Shown piece by piece: positions 8,934 through 17,971 of a stretch of DNA of 50,010 nt. Origin of the DNA: Phycisphaerales bacterium (GTDB taxonomy: Bacteria; Planctomycetota; Phycisphaerae; WQYP01); NCBI GenBank assembly GCA_009781185.1, contig WQYP01000011.1, positions 1 to 50,010 of the forward strand, given 5' to 3'. Position 1 is the first letter of the stretch, and every line of letters starts with the position of its first letter. Both the position numbers and the translations under genes were made by a program. The notes beneath the pieces are model-generated. The model saw nothing but the letters and a program-made list of their open reading frames with translations, did no database searches and was not told where the DNA came from.

Positions 8934-10154
8934 ATGCGTATTCTTTATCGAGACCCACATAATCGCACGGAAAGTGCCGCCTATAGCGAACTGCTCGCAC
9001 GTATCGATAAGTGGTGGGAAGCATTCGAGGCGACGAAGGAGAAAATCCTCGACTCCTTCAAGCCTGAGATGGCTGCGCTCCGCAACGATTGGCTTCACGA
9101 ATGGATGGAGCAAAATCTTCAAGTCATTCACCCGGAGCTTATGTACGAGTTCGGTCCTGCCATTGAAGGAAAAGGACACCGACTCGTCATCACGCCGGAA
9201 GTTCAAACTCAACTTCGTCCGCTGGTTGATCTCCTGCTTCAACGACGGCCTTCTCTTGATGGCTGGGAATTTTATCCCTATCGACCGCCCGAATCCGTGG
9301 AGTTGGCGAATTGGACCGTGGAGGGGCGTACCAAGAGAAGCCTCAATGGCTGCCTTGTTACGGTCGTCATGGGACAATTTCGTCGAATCAATGTGACCGT
9401 CTACAGCCCTCAGTGTTCTGGTCCCGACGACCTGGAGTCGCAGGCCGCTTCTTTCATCGCGGCCGAATCGCTGCTCGGCGAGGAACGGCTCGATAAATGG
9501 TGTGGAGCCGTTGAGACCGTTCCGCTCCCCAAAGTCAGCCTTCTTGGAAAGTTGCTCGGATCACAGAGCAAGGGGCCGCGTCCTCTTCCACTCGACCGAC
9601 TCACTCCCACGTTCGACGCCTTAATCGCATCCAACAGCGAGCAACTTCCCAATCGTCCATATGCCGACATCGCGCGGGATTCATCGCATTCTTATGCTGC
9701 GTTGGAAATTAGTTCTGCCGATCCCAACGGGGAGTTTCCGTGGAGCGACATGTTTACGTCCATCACAAGTGATGTCGCGCTGTGGGAGGCCGCTCATTGT
9801 GGCGTTCCCTTTTACTCCTGCCGTTTCAGCCGTTTCAACGAAACCTTTGCTTTTCTGAAGATCGAGGGCTTATATAGTTCTGATGCGCGGGGCGAAATAG
9901 AGGAAGCTATCAACGAAGCCCTCCTTCTCTCAAACCTTGGCGGTGTGACTGGCGGCGGAGCCGGTTCCAACTTTTCCTACATCGACCTTGCTCTGACCGA
10001 TGTGCGTAAAGCCGCCGTCGCGATGTTCGCGAAGTTGCGAGAGAGAAAACTTCCGCTTCACACCTGGCTTCTTTTTTTCGACAAGCACCTCAGCGCCGAA
10101 TGGATTGGCCTCTATCCCGAAACACCACCTCCACCACATCTGACGAGCGAATGA
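8934..10154 (+). CDS. Hypothetical protein, about 406 residues
   Basis: No family is recognised. The N-terminal part is helical and Trp-rich (RIDKWWEAFEATKEKILDS). The middle is mixed alpha/beta and the C-terminal part ends in a Pro run. There is no signal peptide or membrane segment. Composition and frame are coherent along the whole length. Met at 8934 (MRILYRDP) is preferred over the upstream in-frame ATG at 8919; neither has a clear ribosome site. It stands alone between minus-strand genes. Confidence 0.7.
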   Translation: MRILYRDPHNRTESAAYSELLARIDKWWEAFEATKEKILDSFKPEMAALRNDWLHEWMEQNLQVIHPELMYEFGPAIEGKGHRLVITPEVQTQLRPLVDLLLQRRPSLDGWEFYPYRPPESVELANWTVEGRTKRSLNGCLVTVVMGQFRRINVTVYSPQCSGPDDLESQAASFIAAESLLGEERLDKWCGAVETVPLPKVSLLGKLLGSQSKGPRPLPLDRLTPTFDALIASNSEQLPNRPYADIARDSSHSYAALEISSADPNGEFPWSDMFTSITSDVALWEAAHCGVPFYSCRFSRFNETFAFLKIEGLYSSDARGEIEEAINEALLLSNLGGVTGGGAGSNFSYIDLALTDVRKAAVAMFAKLRERKLPLHTWLLFFDKHLSAEWIGLYPETPPPPHLTSE

Positions 10155-10206
10155 CCGTAATGACAAATTACACCCCTGGCGGCACCCACCCGAACTGACG
10201 TTCACG

Positions 10207-10782
10207 TTAGAAACGCAGCTCTTTGCGTTTCTTTGTGGTGAGGTGGTCGTCGACCATTGTGGCGTAACTGGTGGTGATGGATGCAAGGTCGGCGAGGGCA
10301 AGTTTTTTTTGAATGGCGTGGACGGCTCTTTCGGATGGGCCTTCGATTTCGAGAAAACAGCCGAAATGTGGAAGTGTGTCGAGTTCGATTTTGCATTTGG
10401 CCAGTTGCCAGGAGTCGCGGATTTTTTCGAAGAGCTGCGTCTGCACGAAGCCCAGGGATTTCAACAGGGGGATGAGTTGCTCGGTCGGCGAGCAGGTGAG
10501 ATCGTAAGCGTTGCGAGAACCCAGGCCGGTGGATTGTGGGGAGCCTTTGAAAGTCAGCAGAGCGGAGGGGGGTGAGCGGGGGGAGTTTCGAGTTTTTCGG
10601 AGAGGGGTTTCGAGTCGGACGCGCAGGCCGGAGTTGGATTGGAGCAGGGAGCGGTCGGGGTGGTCGAAGAAAATATTTGTTTCGTGCTGTGTGCCGATGT
10701 GGGTGGCGCGGAGTTGACGGAGCCGTTTTAAGATGGCAGTGTGGCTGACGAGTTTTAGTTTGATTTCGATTTCGAGTGGCAT
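10207..10782 (-). CDS. CYTH domain protein (class IV adenylyl cyclase/ThTPase superfamily)
   Basis: A 191-residue protein starting with the CYTH signature E-x-E-x-K (EIEIKLKL, residues 4-11). Further acidic and basic strand residues follow (HETNIFFDHP, GLRVRLE, LTFKG, KIELDTLPHFGCFLEIEG), matching the triphosphate-binding tunnel fold. Members act on triphosphates: cAMP synthesis in CyaB, thiamine triphosphate, or inorganic triphosphate hydrolysis. Which applies here cannot be decided. The start overlaps the end of the ECF sigma gene by 28 bases, suggesting a shared transcript. Confidence 0.88.
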   Translation of the reverse strand: MPLEIEIKLKLVSHTAILKRLRQLRATHIGTQHETNIFFDHPDRSLLQSNSGLRVRLETPLRKTRNSPRSPPSALLTFKGSPQSTGLGSRNAYDLTCSPTEQLIPLLKSLGFVQTQLFEKIRDSWQLAKCKIELDTLPHFGCFLEIEGPSERAVHAIQKKLALADLASITTSYATMVDDHLTTKKRKELRF

Positions 10783-11438
10783 GATGGCTCCATGAATTTG
10801 ACGCTATTATACCTCACCGGCGGAGCCATTCTTCTTTCGACGGCGTATCGCCACAGTCGGATCTTGAGGTCCTGGCAGGCGCGAAACACCCGGCTCTTGA
10901 CCGTTCCTATCTGAACACCCAACCGATCGGCTGCCTCCTCGTAGGTCAGCTCGCTGACGACCACCATCACGAATGCTTCCCGGTAAATGTCCGGCAACTG
11001 CAAAATTGCTTCACGGATGTCGTCGTCCACCATCATATCCAGAACGGACATGAACTCAGTCGGGTCGATGGCCAGATCGGTTCGTTCGGGATTTGCAAAA
11101 ATATCTGGTGTCAGTTCTTCGTGTGTACCGTTGCGACTACTGGCTTGAACGTAGCGATATGAATCTATATGCACCGACCGCAAAATGGCGGAAAGCCATG
11201 CCTTGATGTTACTTCCCAGGCGATACTGATCGGCTGAGCGGAATGCACGGAGATAAGTTTCCTGCACCAGTTCTTCAGCCTGCGTTTTTTCACCAACCAT
11301 TCGCCTGGCCATCGTGAAGATCTGGTCCATCAGCGGCAGTGCTTCGCTTTCCAGTTGCCGCCGTTTTTCTTCCGACGGAATCGTCGGAGAGGGGTTGCGT
11401 CTGGCGGATCGCGTTGCATGAAAGTGGCGATGCGGCAT
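10755..11438 (-). CDS. ECF-type RNA polymerase sigma factor
   Basis: A 227-residue sigma-70 family protein. Region 2 is seen in ARRMVGEKTQAEELVQETYL and RAFRSADQYRLGSNIKAWLS. Region 4 is seen in LQLPDIYREAFVMVVVSELT and YEEAADRLGVQIGTVKSRVF with its helix-turn-helix. AGGAAA lies just before the ATG. No anti-sigma gene with a membrane segment is adjacent; the upstream neighbours are two coiled-coil/winged-helix-like proteins and the downstream neighbour is the CYTH protein. Its regulon is unknown. Confidence 0.92.
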   Translation of the reverse strand: MPHRHFHATRSARRNPSPTIPSEEKRRQLESEALPLMDQIFTMARRMVGEKTQAEELVQETYLRAFRSADQYRLGSNIKAWLSAILRSVHIDSYRYVQASSRNGTHEELTPDIFANPERTDLAIDPTEFMSVLDMMVDDDIREAILQLPDIYREAFVMVVVSELTYEEAADRLGVQIGTVKSRVFRACQDLKIRLWRYAVERRMAPPVRYNSVKFMEPSCHSKSKSN

Positions 11439-11449
11439 AGCGGTTTTTC

Positions 11450-11926
11450 CTAGACGACGTAGTATTTCACGTTCTGCACGCCTTCAGTTTTGTCGGTTCG
11501 AATTGCCAGAACATCACGTAGTGGCTTCAGGAAGAGACTGACCTGCTGGCCTTCCAGTTCCGGGAATTCCCTGGCCAGGTCGCGTGCATGGAACTTTTCA
11601 CCCTTACGTTCTTCCATCCAGCGTAACACACGTTCACGCACTTCATCCCAGTTGCGGCGGGGCTTCTTTTCTGTGCCTGAGACTGGTTTCGGCTGTGCTG
11701 GCTTTTTACCGTCGATCATCGCGAGAGCGCCATCGACTTGGGCGAGTTGATGATTCAGTTCTTTTATTCGATCAAGGATGGTGGTTCTGGTCTGTTCCAA
11801 TGATTCGCGCTGAGCTAATTTCTTCTGCTTCGCTTCCGCTTCGATTCTTTGGATTGCTTCCAGTGCGTCGCGAGCAATGGCATTGTCAGCGAAACTTCCG
11901 GCTTGGGCGTGACTACGTGCTGTCAT
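11450..11926 (-). CDS. Coiled-coil protein with C-terminal winged-helix-like domain (paralogue A)
   Basis: A 158-residue protein. The N-terminal half is a coiled coil (EAKQKKLAQRESLEQTRTTI and on). A Pro/Lys linker leads to a C-terminal domain (VRERVLRWMEERKGEKFHAR, DLAREFPELEGQQVSLFLKP) ending in a KYYVV wing-like strand. That domain has the helical layout of a winged-helix DNA-binding or subunit-interaction fold, an inference from pattern. It is clearly paralogous to the next gene upstream. The start at 11926 is set by matching the paralogue's N-terminus. It lies 11 bases upstream of the sigma factor gene. Confidence 0.7.
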   Translation of the reverse strand: MTARSHAQAGSFADNAIARDALEAIQRIEAEAKQKKLAQRESLEQTRTTILDRIKELNHQLAQVDGALAMIDGKKPAQPKPVSGTEKKPRRNWDEVRERVLRWMEERKGEKFHARDLAREFPELEGQQVSLFLKPLRDVLAIRTDKTEGVQNVKYYVV

Positions 11927-12006
11927 GATTTCAAATCCCGTCATTTTTTGGAAATCCCCCTCTTCCACTTAGAAGGTCGAGGGGGGCTATGGAATCGTTT
12001 TAAACG

Positions 12007-12564
12007 TCACTTGACGTAATATTTCGTTTTGACAATTCCTTCCGAAGTATCAGTCTGAATAGTCCCGGCGTCTCGTAATGGCTTCAGGAAGAGGCTGACT
12101 TGTTGTTTTCCCAGCTCCGGGAACGCATTGGCCAGATCACGTGCTGAGAATTTCCGGCCAGGGCGTGCTTTCAGCCACTCTACTATGCGCTTGCGTACTT
12201 TGCCCCATTTGCTGAGAGCTTTGCGGCGGGCTGGTTTAGCGGAGGTGGTAGCGGGGGCTGCAGTCGGCGGGGTTGGCTTCGGTCGTGCTGATTTTGGCAA
12301 GATTGGTTTCGACTTGGGGGCGGGTTGCGTGATGCTATCAACCGCCGCGAGAGCTTCGTCGAGTTGCGCAACCTGCTGCTGCAATTCTTCAATCCGCACA
12401 AGGGCATTGGCTTTGGCCCGCTCCAATACGCCGCGATGGGCGAGCTTCTTCTGCTTCGCTTCGTTGTCGATCTGTTCGAACACGTCCAGCGCGGTGGCGA
12501 TGGCGTTCTTGGCGAGATTGTCAGCTTGGTTGCTGCCAACTTGGCTACGTCTGGGAGCTTTCAC
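12007..12564 (-). CDS. Coiled-coil protein with C-terminal winged-helix-like domain (paralogue B)
   Basis: A 185-residue paralogue of the adjacent downstream gene with the same plan: coiled coil (NEAKQKKLAHRGVLERAKAN), a longer Pro/Ala/Lys linker, then a conserved domain (KWGKVRKRIVEWLKARPGRK, LFLKPLRDAGTIQTD, TKYYVK). The start is GTG at 12564 with GAAGGAG 7 bases upstream. The pair probably arose by tandem duplication. It may lead a four-gene transcript with the sigma factor and the CYTH gene. A DNA-binding role is possible but not shown. Confidence 0.72.
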   Translation of the reverse strand: MKAPRRSQVGSNQADNLAKNAIATALDVFEQIDNEAKQKKLAHRGVLERAKANALVRIEELQQQVAQLDEALAAVDSITQPAPKSKPILPKSARPKPTPPTAAPATTSAKPARRKALSKWGKVRKRIVEWLKARPGRKFSARDLANAFPELGKQQVSLFLKPLRDAGTIQTDTSEGIVKTKYYVK

Positions 12565-12664
12565 AATGGACTCCTTCGAAATAAGGCATCAAACGACAGA
12601 CAGCTTCAACGCATGAAAACTGCAACCGTCGCATAAATCTTCCTTGGCTTCGACCTGGCTGTAA

Positions 12665-12692
12665 GTCATGGCGCGTACTTTATCCCCATGAC
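12665..12692 (-). other. Inverted repeat after the M48 gene
   Basis: A 7-base inverted repeat (GTCATGG / CCATGAC) with a 14-base loop lies just past the stop of the last gene of the large minus-strand operon. No T-run follows in that direction, so it is only a weak candidate transcript end. Confidence 0.25.
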
Positions 12693-12701
12693 ACTTTGAT
12701 T

Positions 12702-13562
12702 TCAATACCGAACATACGGAACGCTCATCTGTTGCAGCCGCCCGATTCTGTCGTGTGTGTTCGGGTGAGTTGAATAAAGAGCCTTCAACAAGGGTTCCTG
12801 CGATTCGCCTGTTCCTATGGCGTCAAGACCTTTCGCTAATCCCAATCCATAACCTAATTCGGCGGCGTAGGCATCGGCATCGTATTCATTTTCTCGCCTC
12901 GACCACATGAGAAACAGCAGGCAGAATTTAACCCACAACCATATCATCCCAGCCCAAATCATACCGAAGATCGCGACAGCGAAAGAACGGTTCCGGTATC
13001 CGGTAATGATTGAAAATGCGGCGATGAGCGCGGCAATCAACCGCATGAACAGAATCCCTGCGGTTATGATGACGTTTCCTCCGCCGATGAGCAGTTGGAT
13101 TTCGTTATGGCGGTAAGCCAAATGCGCCACTTCATGGGCCAGTATCCCTTGGATCACGTCATCGGGAAGTTTAAACAGCCCTTCGGTCACGCAAATGGTC
13201 CTTCGCCCTATGGCATAGGCATTGGGCTCCGGGGCGTAAATTACTTTCAGGACGATTTTGTCCGTGAGCGCCGGCGTTTTCCTTTTCGCTTTGTTATAAA
13301 CCAACTCCAATAACGGTATCATCCGTATCTTCATGTCCACCCGCGACATTTTTCTGGCCCCGGCCATCAAACAGAACATCCATTCGCCAAAAGGGGAAAA
13401 AGCGACAAAAATGGACATAATGTAAATTATGAATATGACGAGCAGCGAATGTATACCTGATGAGGCGAAGGGGACCACAATGAGCAGGGCATTAATGGCA
13501 AAAAATATGATAGTGCCCAAATTCGATCTTCGAAATATGTTTTTTATAACATCCAAACTCAT
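12702..13562 (-). CDS. M48 (HtpX-like) membrane zinc metalloprotease
   Basis: A 286-residue integral membrane peptidase. Two N-terminal hydrophobic segments (GTIIFFAINALLIVVPFA and LLVIFIIYIMSIFVAFSP) precede the catalytic motif HEVAH in QGILAHEVAHLAYRHNE near residue 145. Two more membrane segments follow, then the third zinc-ligand region ENEYDADAYAAELGYG. HtpX-type proteases degrade or process membrane proteins at the inner membrane. The gene overlaps the end of the FtsK-like gene by 4 bases and is the last of the operon. A second, soluble M48 protease lies in the divergent operon. Confidence 0.9.
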   Translation of the reverse strand: MSLDVIKNIFRRSNLGTIIFFAINALLIVVPFASSGIHSLLVIFIIYIMSIFVAFSPFGEWMFCLMAGARKMSRVDMKIRMIPLLELVYNKAKRKTPALTDKIVLKVIYAPEPNAYAIGRRTICVTEGLFKLPDDVIQGILAHEVAHLAYRHNEIQLLIGGGNVIITAGILFMRLIAALIAAFSIITGYRNRSFAVAIFGMIWAGMIWLWVKFCLLFLMWSRRENEYDADAYAAELGYGLGLAKGLDAIGTGESQEPLLKALYSTHPNTHDRIGRLQQMSVPYVRY

Positions 13563-16500
13563 CGTGGTTGTCCTTGGTTAGTCGGTCGGACATTACTGGC
13601 TGCGGAGGAGCCCCCAATAAAACTAGCCAACTCGGACACATTGGGCATGACATAGGGCTTGAACTGGAACGCGGTTTTTATTCCGTCCGTGAAATAAACG
13701 ATATTGCTCCTTAAGCCTGAAACTTTTACGCCATCGATCAGATGTTCTGAATCATTGTCACCCAAGGCGAAGATAATTCTTTCCGGGAACTTGGCCAGAA
13801 CATTTCCTCCATAATGCATGCTTTCCTTGACGCTTTGGTATTCCAGCGATGTTACCACGAAGAATACACCATAATTGGAACCGTCTTCCACCAGTTGCAA
13901 CAGTTTTTCCGTGACAGACAGGAACGTGGCGTTCCCTTCTGTCGCGGGACTGAACAACTCAAATGCCTTCTCCAAAGAAGAATCGTCAACATCAATCTGT
14001 TTGGATTCCTCCTGTTTGGGTTCTTCCACTCGCTCACCCTTGAACATTTTCTTGACGACATCAAGCAATTGGAGGTTTTTAATGACGAATAAAGTCTGCT
14101 TGCCATCATTGGCGTTCTTTCGTTCCAGGTAGGCGGAATGCACGTCGTTAACGAACCTGATGATTTCTTCCCTGTTTTTTGCCGCCTTGAATAGAGGGGT
14201 GAAGCCAGTCAGATAATCATACAATTCGGCCGATCCGTCTTCGCCGATCAGGCTTTCTCCATCTATACAACGAACATTGACATTGGTGTTGATCAGTGCC
14301 GTGAGCATGCAAAGATTGCCGAGGTTTTCGGCCATTTGTTCGTTGGCTCCGCAAATCAGCAGGTTATGTCTTCGGCGGCGGTCAAATTGCATGACAAACG
14401 GAGGGGCCACCTTTATCGGTGTGCCCAAATGGATTTTAATCATGGGCTCGGATGATACGCCGATCCTATTTTGCTGTAGATAGTCCAACAGAGGAATTGT
14501 CCGGTCGCCTTCAAACACCAGCATGTCGGAACGGTCGCCGTATTTTTTAGAAATTAACTCCAGTAATTGCTTTTGAACTTTGCCGCAATGCACGACACGG
14601 AGGCCTATGTTATTGGATTCCATATATTCCGGATTCATCACCGCCGTACCGATCGGGCCATTCATCATGCCAAGGGCTTTGGCGCTATTCCGGTCTCCAA
14701 ACAGATATCGTGCGTCGTCCTCCCCGCATTTCATGCCGATACGAACGCGCATCTGTTCGATGACGCCTTGCGACAATGTAAGCTCGCTGATCACCTTGGT
14801 GGTTTGGGTTGCCATCAGCAGGTGGATGCCAAAAGACCGCCCCTCTGTGACGATTCGCTTGGTCAATTCGGCACAGTGCATGGCGATCTTGCGGTTAGTG
14901 GAGTCGTTGAAAAGGATCTGAAATTCGTCCATGATGACTAGGATGCGAGGCAAGGCCTCTCCGGTTGCATTGACATAATCGGCCAATTTCGATTGCTTCG
15001 CCTTTTTGAATAGGTCGCTACGTCGCAACATTTCACTTACCAAATGTTCCAATATGCTTTCGCCGAATTCCTGCATCGCATCGAGAGCCAATAGCTGAAT
15101 GTGCGGTGGTTTGGTTGACTCGTAAGTTTTAAACTCTGTTCCGCCCTTGAAATCCATCAAGTACAAATGCAACTCGTCAGGACTATAGCGCAACATACCG
15201 CTCATGATGATGGTGTGCAGCAAGGTGGACTTCCCCGATCCGGTAGCTCCAGCAATGATTCCGTGGTGAGACGAACCTTCTCCTCCCAGAACCAGATCGA
15301 CGGCATTTTCGCCATCCCCGATGCCCAAGGGGATAGACAACTTCTCGGCGGTGGAAGCGGTAAAATATGGAGGACGGATCACGTCCTCAAACGAAAGTCC
15401 ACGATTCTGGGCATCCGTGTATGTTTTTGCGTATTCGTCCACGAAAGTGCCCACACGATTTCGCCCCATTTCAGGCGGCGCGTTGATCTGTAGGTCATAG
15501 GGCTGAAGGACGCATTTCCCTCCCACGTACTCTATAAGGGAACTGTGCTTTGCGATTTCTCTCAAATGTTCATCCATACTTTCATATTTCGAGAACGCAA
15601 TGCTGGGGTTGTGGCAGATAATCGTGTGAATGCCGCATTTCCCGCCATGTCCCAGGACGTTCAGTAGTAATTCCATGTTCCGACCGTCAAAATGACGGGG
15701 GAAATCGAATATGACCAGCAGCGTGATCGGCTCGGCGCGGCTGGGTGCATGAAGGTTGTACTCCACGATATTTTCAAAACGGTTTGCGAGCTTCTCCTGG
15801 ATAAATTCATCCATCTGCCTGTTCAATTTCTTCAGACGGTCAACCATCGCATCTTGGGTGGTGTAGATTTGCCCATCGAAAATTTCGGGTAACTTTTGGC
15901 GGAAATCCAAAAATGGTGCGATGCTGTTTCCACGGTGTTCAGCGTCAAACACGCAGAAATTGACTTTCGCGACAGGCATGAATGACAAAAAGCTCCACAT
16001 CACGCCATGCACTAATTTTTCGATTTGCGACCGGGCAAATTCAGGACAGGTGATGAGAAGGTTGTTCTTGACGCCAAGGCCAAAAATGGCCGGCAATTCG
16101 AATGTGGCGGCTTCAGATGAAATAAACCCCACTTTTAGTTTTGAAATAATATCACGGTTTGTAACTATGCTAAAAGGATACGATAGACTGCTGACGGGAA
16201 TTGCCGCCGGAAAAGCCAAATCCGCTGATGGAGGTGCGCCAAACATTTTTTTGTAAGGTTCGATTCCGTTATTAACTGAGGTGATGGCTTCTTGAGCGTC
16301 GCAAAGATTTTCGCTATAAAACAATTTCTGAATTTCAGGATTCGACAAGGCTGCATTGCGATGGAATACGTCATAAAGAAACGAGTATTTACTCGCGTAT
16401 TTAGTCAGATCTTTGCCAGTGGGGATCTCGTTCCATGTGACGTGCAGGTGGAAAAATAAAAGCATATCCACCGCCTGCTGGATGACCGCACATCTTTTTT

Positions 16501-17971
16501 CATGGTAAGGTGAAAGAGTATTTCCCTGTTGTCCTCCGGCAGGTGGACAGTATCCGATAAGCGCATAGACGCCACATCGGCTACCATTTTCGATGATTTG
16601 GTTAATCAAGGCTACGTTTTTTTCTCCCAAAACATTCGGGGAGTCCAGTACAACGAGAACCTTGATCTCCGGCGCTTCCCCTGAAGCGCTTTCGGGACAT
16701 TCAAACAAATTGCTGCCTGCATCGCCAAGCCTGAATCGAAGAATAGCTTGAATATGACCGTTTAACTTCTCCAAGCTTTCTTCCACACGATCCTTGGATG
16801 TAACAATCCCGCCATCAAACAATTCCGGCCGTTTTGCAAGGAAATCGGCGAATTGTGACACGCTTGCTCCCTGTTTTTCCGTGTCAATCACGGTGAAAGC
16901 CAAACGCGCGACCGGAACGGACGCTATAAAGCTCTGCATGATTGAGCTTATGAAACGGTTCCTCAAGGCGTCGTCCGCCGTATGTTTGACAAGCAGGTTC
17001 AGGTCGCTTTTAAGGGAGAAAATGAGTGGAAATCGTAAAAGTTTGCCATGCGCTACAATGGCGGCGCATTTGTCCTTAATCAGCGAAAATAGCACTTTGG
17101 AATTAACAAACAACTCTAGTGGGTAGTCTACATATCCGGCGGCGACCGTTCCGTCCCAGTCCTGATGTCCTATTGTTATTCCAGAGAATTGATGCGGATA
17201 GAGTTCGTTGGCGATTTTCATGGCATGCAACAATCTGTCTGGCAGGATATTGTCCAGTTGTCGGCATATTTCGTCGGCCGCAGCCTCCACGTCATTTTCG
17301 TACCGTTTATTAATTTCATCCAATTTCGCCTGATATTTGGATTGAATGACGCTGGTTTTATTCGCATGGCTGACGTTGAATGATTGGATGGAATCGCCGA
17401 CTAGCTCCTGGAGATTTTTATCGACTTCGGCCAGCATTTTTGCAAGCGTGTTCTTCAGGACAATCAATTCCACATAATCCTGCTTCCGCTGCCCCGAAAA
17501 AAGATAATGGAGGTTGTCCATCATACCTGGTTTGGTTTGACGGTACTTTGCCGCGATCTTTTCGAATTTATCCTTGAGTGTTTTCAGGGCGGCGAAGGGG
17601 TCCGTCTCGCTGGATGTGGAAGTGTCGTTTTGGCGTGTTAATAGATGCGATTTATCCGCTCGTGTTTTTGCGTAGTGTTTGTCCGCTGCCGCAATGGAAG
17701 ATTCCAACGCTCCCACTTCTCGGTACAGTTTTTCTGCCCCATCCTTCAAAGATGCAGCCTTCTTTCTGGTTGACGAGATACTATCCTCTCGCTCCTTCGC
17801 CGCATTCTTCATGAACTCGTCGCGCTGTTCCGCAAGCCGTTGTTTTGAAGCATTGAAATTGCTCCATAACTGCTGTATCCGCCGGTCGGATTGTTCAGCG
17901 AAAGCGTTGATGTTTTTTATCAACCCAAAAATTGCTTGATAGGTCAGCTTATTTATTTCATTATTTCTCAT
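13559..17971 (-). CDS. Multi-module FtsK/SpoIIIE (EssC/EccC-like) ATPase without membrane anchor
   Basis: This 1470-residue protein begins with about 240 residues of coiled coil. It then has what look like four RecA-like modules. The first two (about 290-830) share a pattern but lack a Walker A lysine. The third is intact, with Walker A GATGSGKST near 905-913, MDFKGGTEF, Walker B RILVIMDEFQ near 1010, and MATQTTK, the FtsK/SpoIIIE layout. The fourth (from about 1200) is degenerate. Several modules with one active copy is the plan of type VII secretion motors EssC and EccC. Those have membrane segments, and none is seen here. WXG100-like genes in the same operon support a secretion or substrate-translocation role. 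It overlaps the E1-like gene by 11 bases. Confidence 0.88.
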   Translation of the reverse strand: MRNNEINKLTYQAIFGLIKNINAFAEQSDRRIQQLWSNFNASKQRLAEQRDEFMKNAAKEREDSISSTRKKAASLKDGAEKLYREVGALESSIAAADKHYAKTRADKSHLLTRQNDTSTSSETDPFAALKTLKDKFEKIAAKYRQTKPGMMDNLHYLFSGQRKQDYVELIVLKNTLAKMLAEVDKNLQELVGDSIQSFNVSHANKTSVIQSKYQAKLDEINKRYENDVEAAADEICRQLDNILPDRLLHAMKIANELYPHQFSGITIGHQDWDGTVAAGYVDYPLELFVNSKVLFSLIKDKCAAIVAHGKLLRFPLIFSLKSDLNLLVKHTADDALRNRFISSIMQSFIASVPVARLAFTVIDTEKQGASVSQFADFLAKRPELFDGGIVTSKDRVEESLEKLNGHIQAILRFRLGDAGSNLFECPESASGEAPEIKVLVVLDSPNVLGEKNVALINQIIENGSRCGVYALIGYCPPAGGQQGNTLSPYHEKRCAVIQQAVDMLLFFHLHVTWNEIPTGKDLTKYASKYSFLYDVFHRNAALSNPEIQKLFYSENLCDAQEAITSVNNGIEPYKKMFGAPPSADLAFPAAIPVSSLSYPFSIVTNRDIISKLKVGFISSEAATFELPAIFGLGVKNNLLITCPEFARSQIEKLVHGVMWSFLSFMPVAKVNFCVFDAEHRGNSIAPFLDFRQKLPEIFDGQIYTTQDAMVDRLKKLNRQMDEFIQEKLANRFENIVEYNLHAPSRAEPITLLVIFDFPRHFDGRNMELLLNVLGHGGKCGIHTIICHNPSIAFSKYESMDEHLREIAKHSSLIEYVGGKCVLQPYDLQINAPPEMGRNRVGTFVDEYAKTYTDAQNRGLSFEDVIRPPYFTASTAEKLSIPLGIGDGENAVDLVLGGEGSSHHGIIAGATGSGKSTLLHTIIMSGMLRYSPDELHLYLMDFKGGTEFKTYESTKPPHIQLLALDAMQEFGESILEHLVSEMLRRSDLFKKAKQSKLADYVNATGEALPRILVIMDEFQILFNDSTNRKIAMHCAELTKRIVTEGRSFGIHLLMATQTTKVISELTLSQGVIEQMRVRIGMKCGEDDARYLFGDRNSAKALGMMNGPIGTAVMNPEYMESNNIGLRVVHCGKVQKQLLELISKKYGDRSDMLVFEGDRTIPLLDYLQQNRIGVSSEPMIKIHLGTPIKVAPPFVMQFDRRRRHNLLICGANEQMAENLGNLCMLTALINTNVNVRCIDGESLIGEDGSAELYDYLTGFTPLFKAAKNREEIIRFVNDVHSAYLERKNANDGKQTLFVIKNLQLLDVVKKMFKGERVEEPKQEESKQIDVDDSSLEKAFELFSPATEGNATFLSVTEKLLQLVEDGSNYGVFFVVTSLEYQSVKESMHYGGNVLAKFPERIIFALGDNDSEHLIDGVKVSGLRSNIVYFTDGIKTAFQFKPYVMPNVSELASFIGGSSAASNVRPTNQGQPR

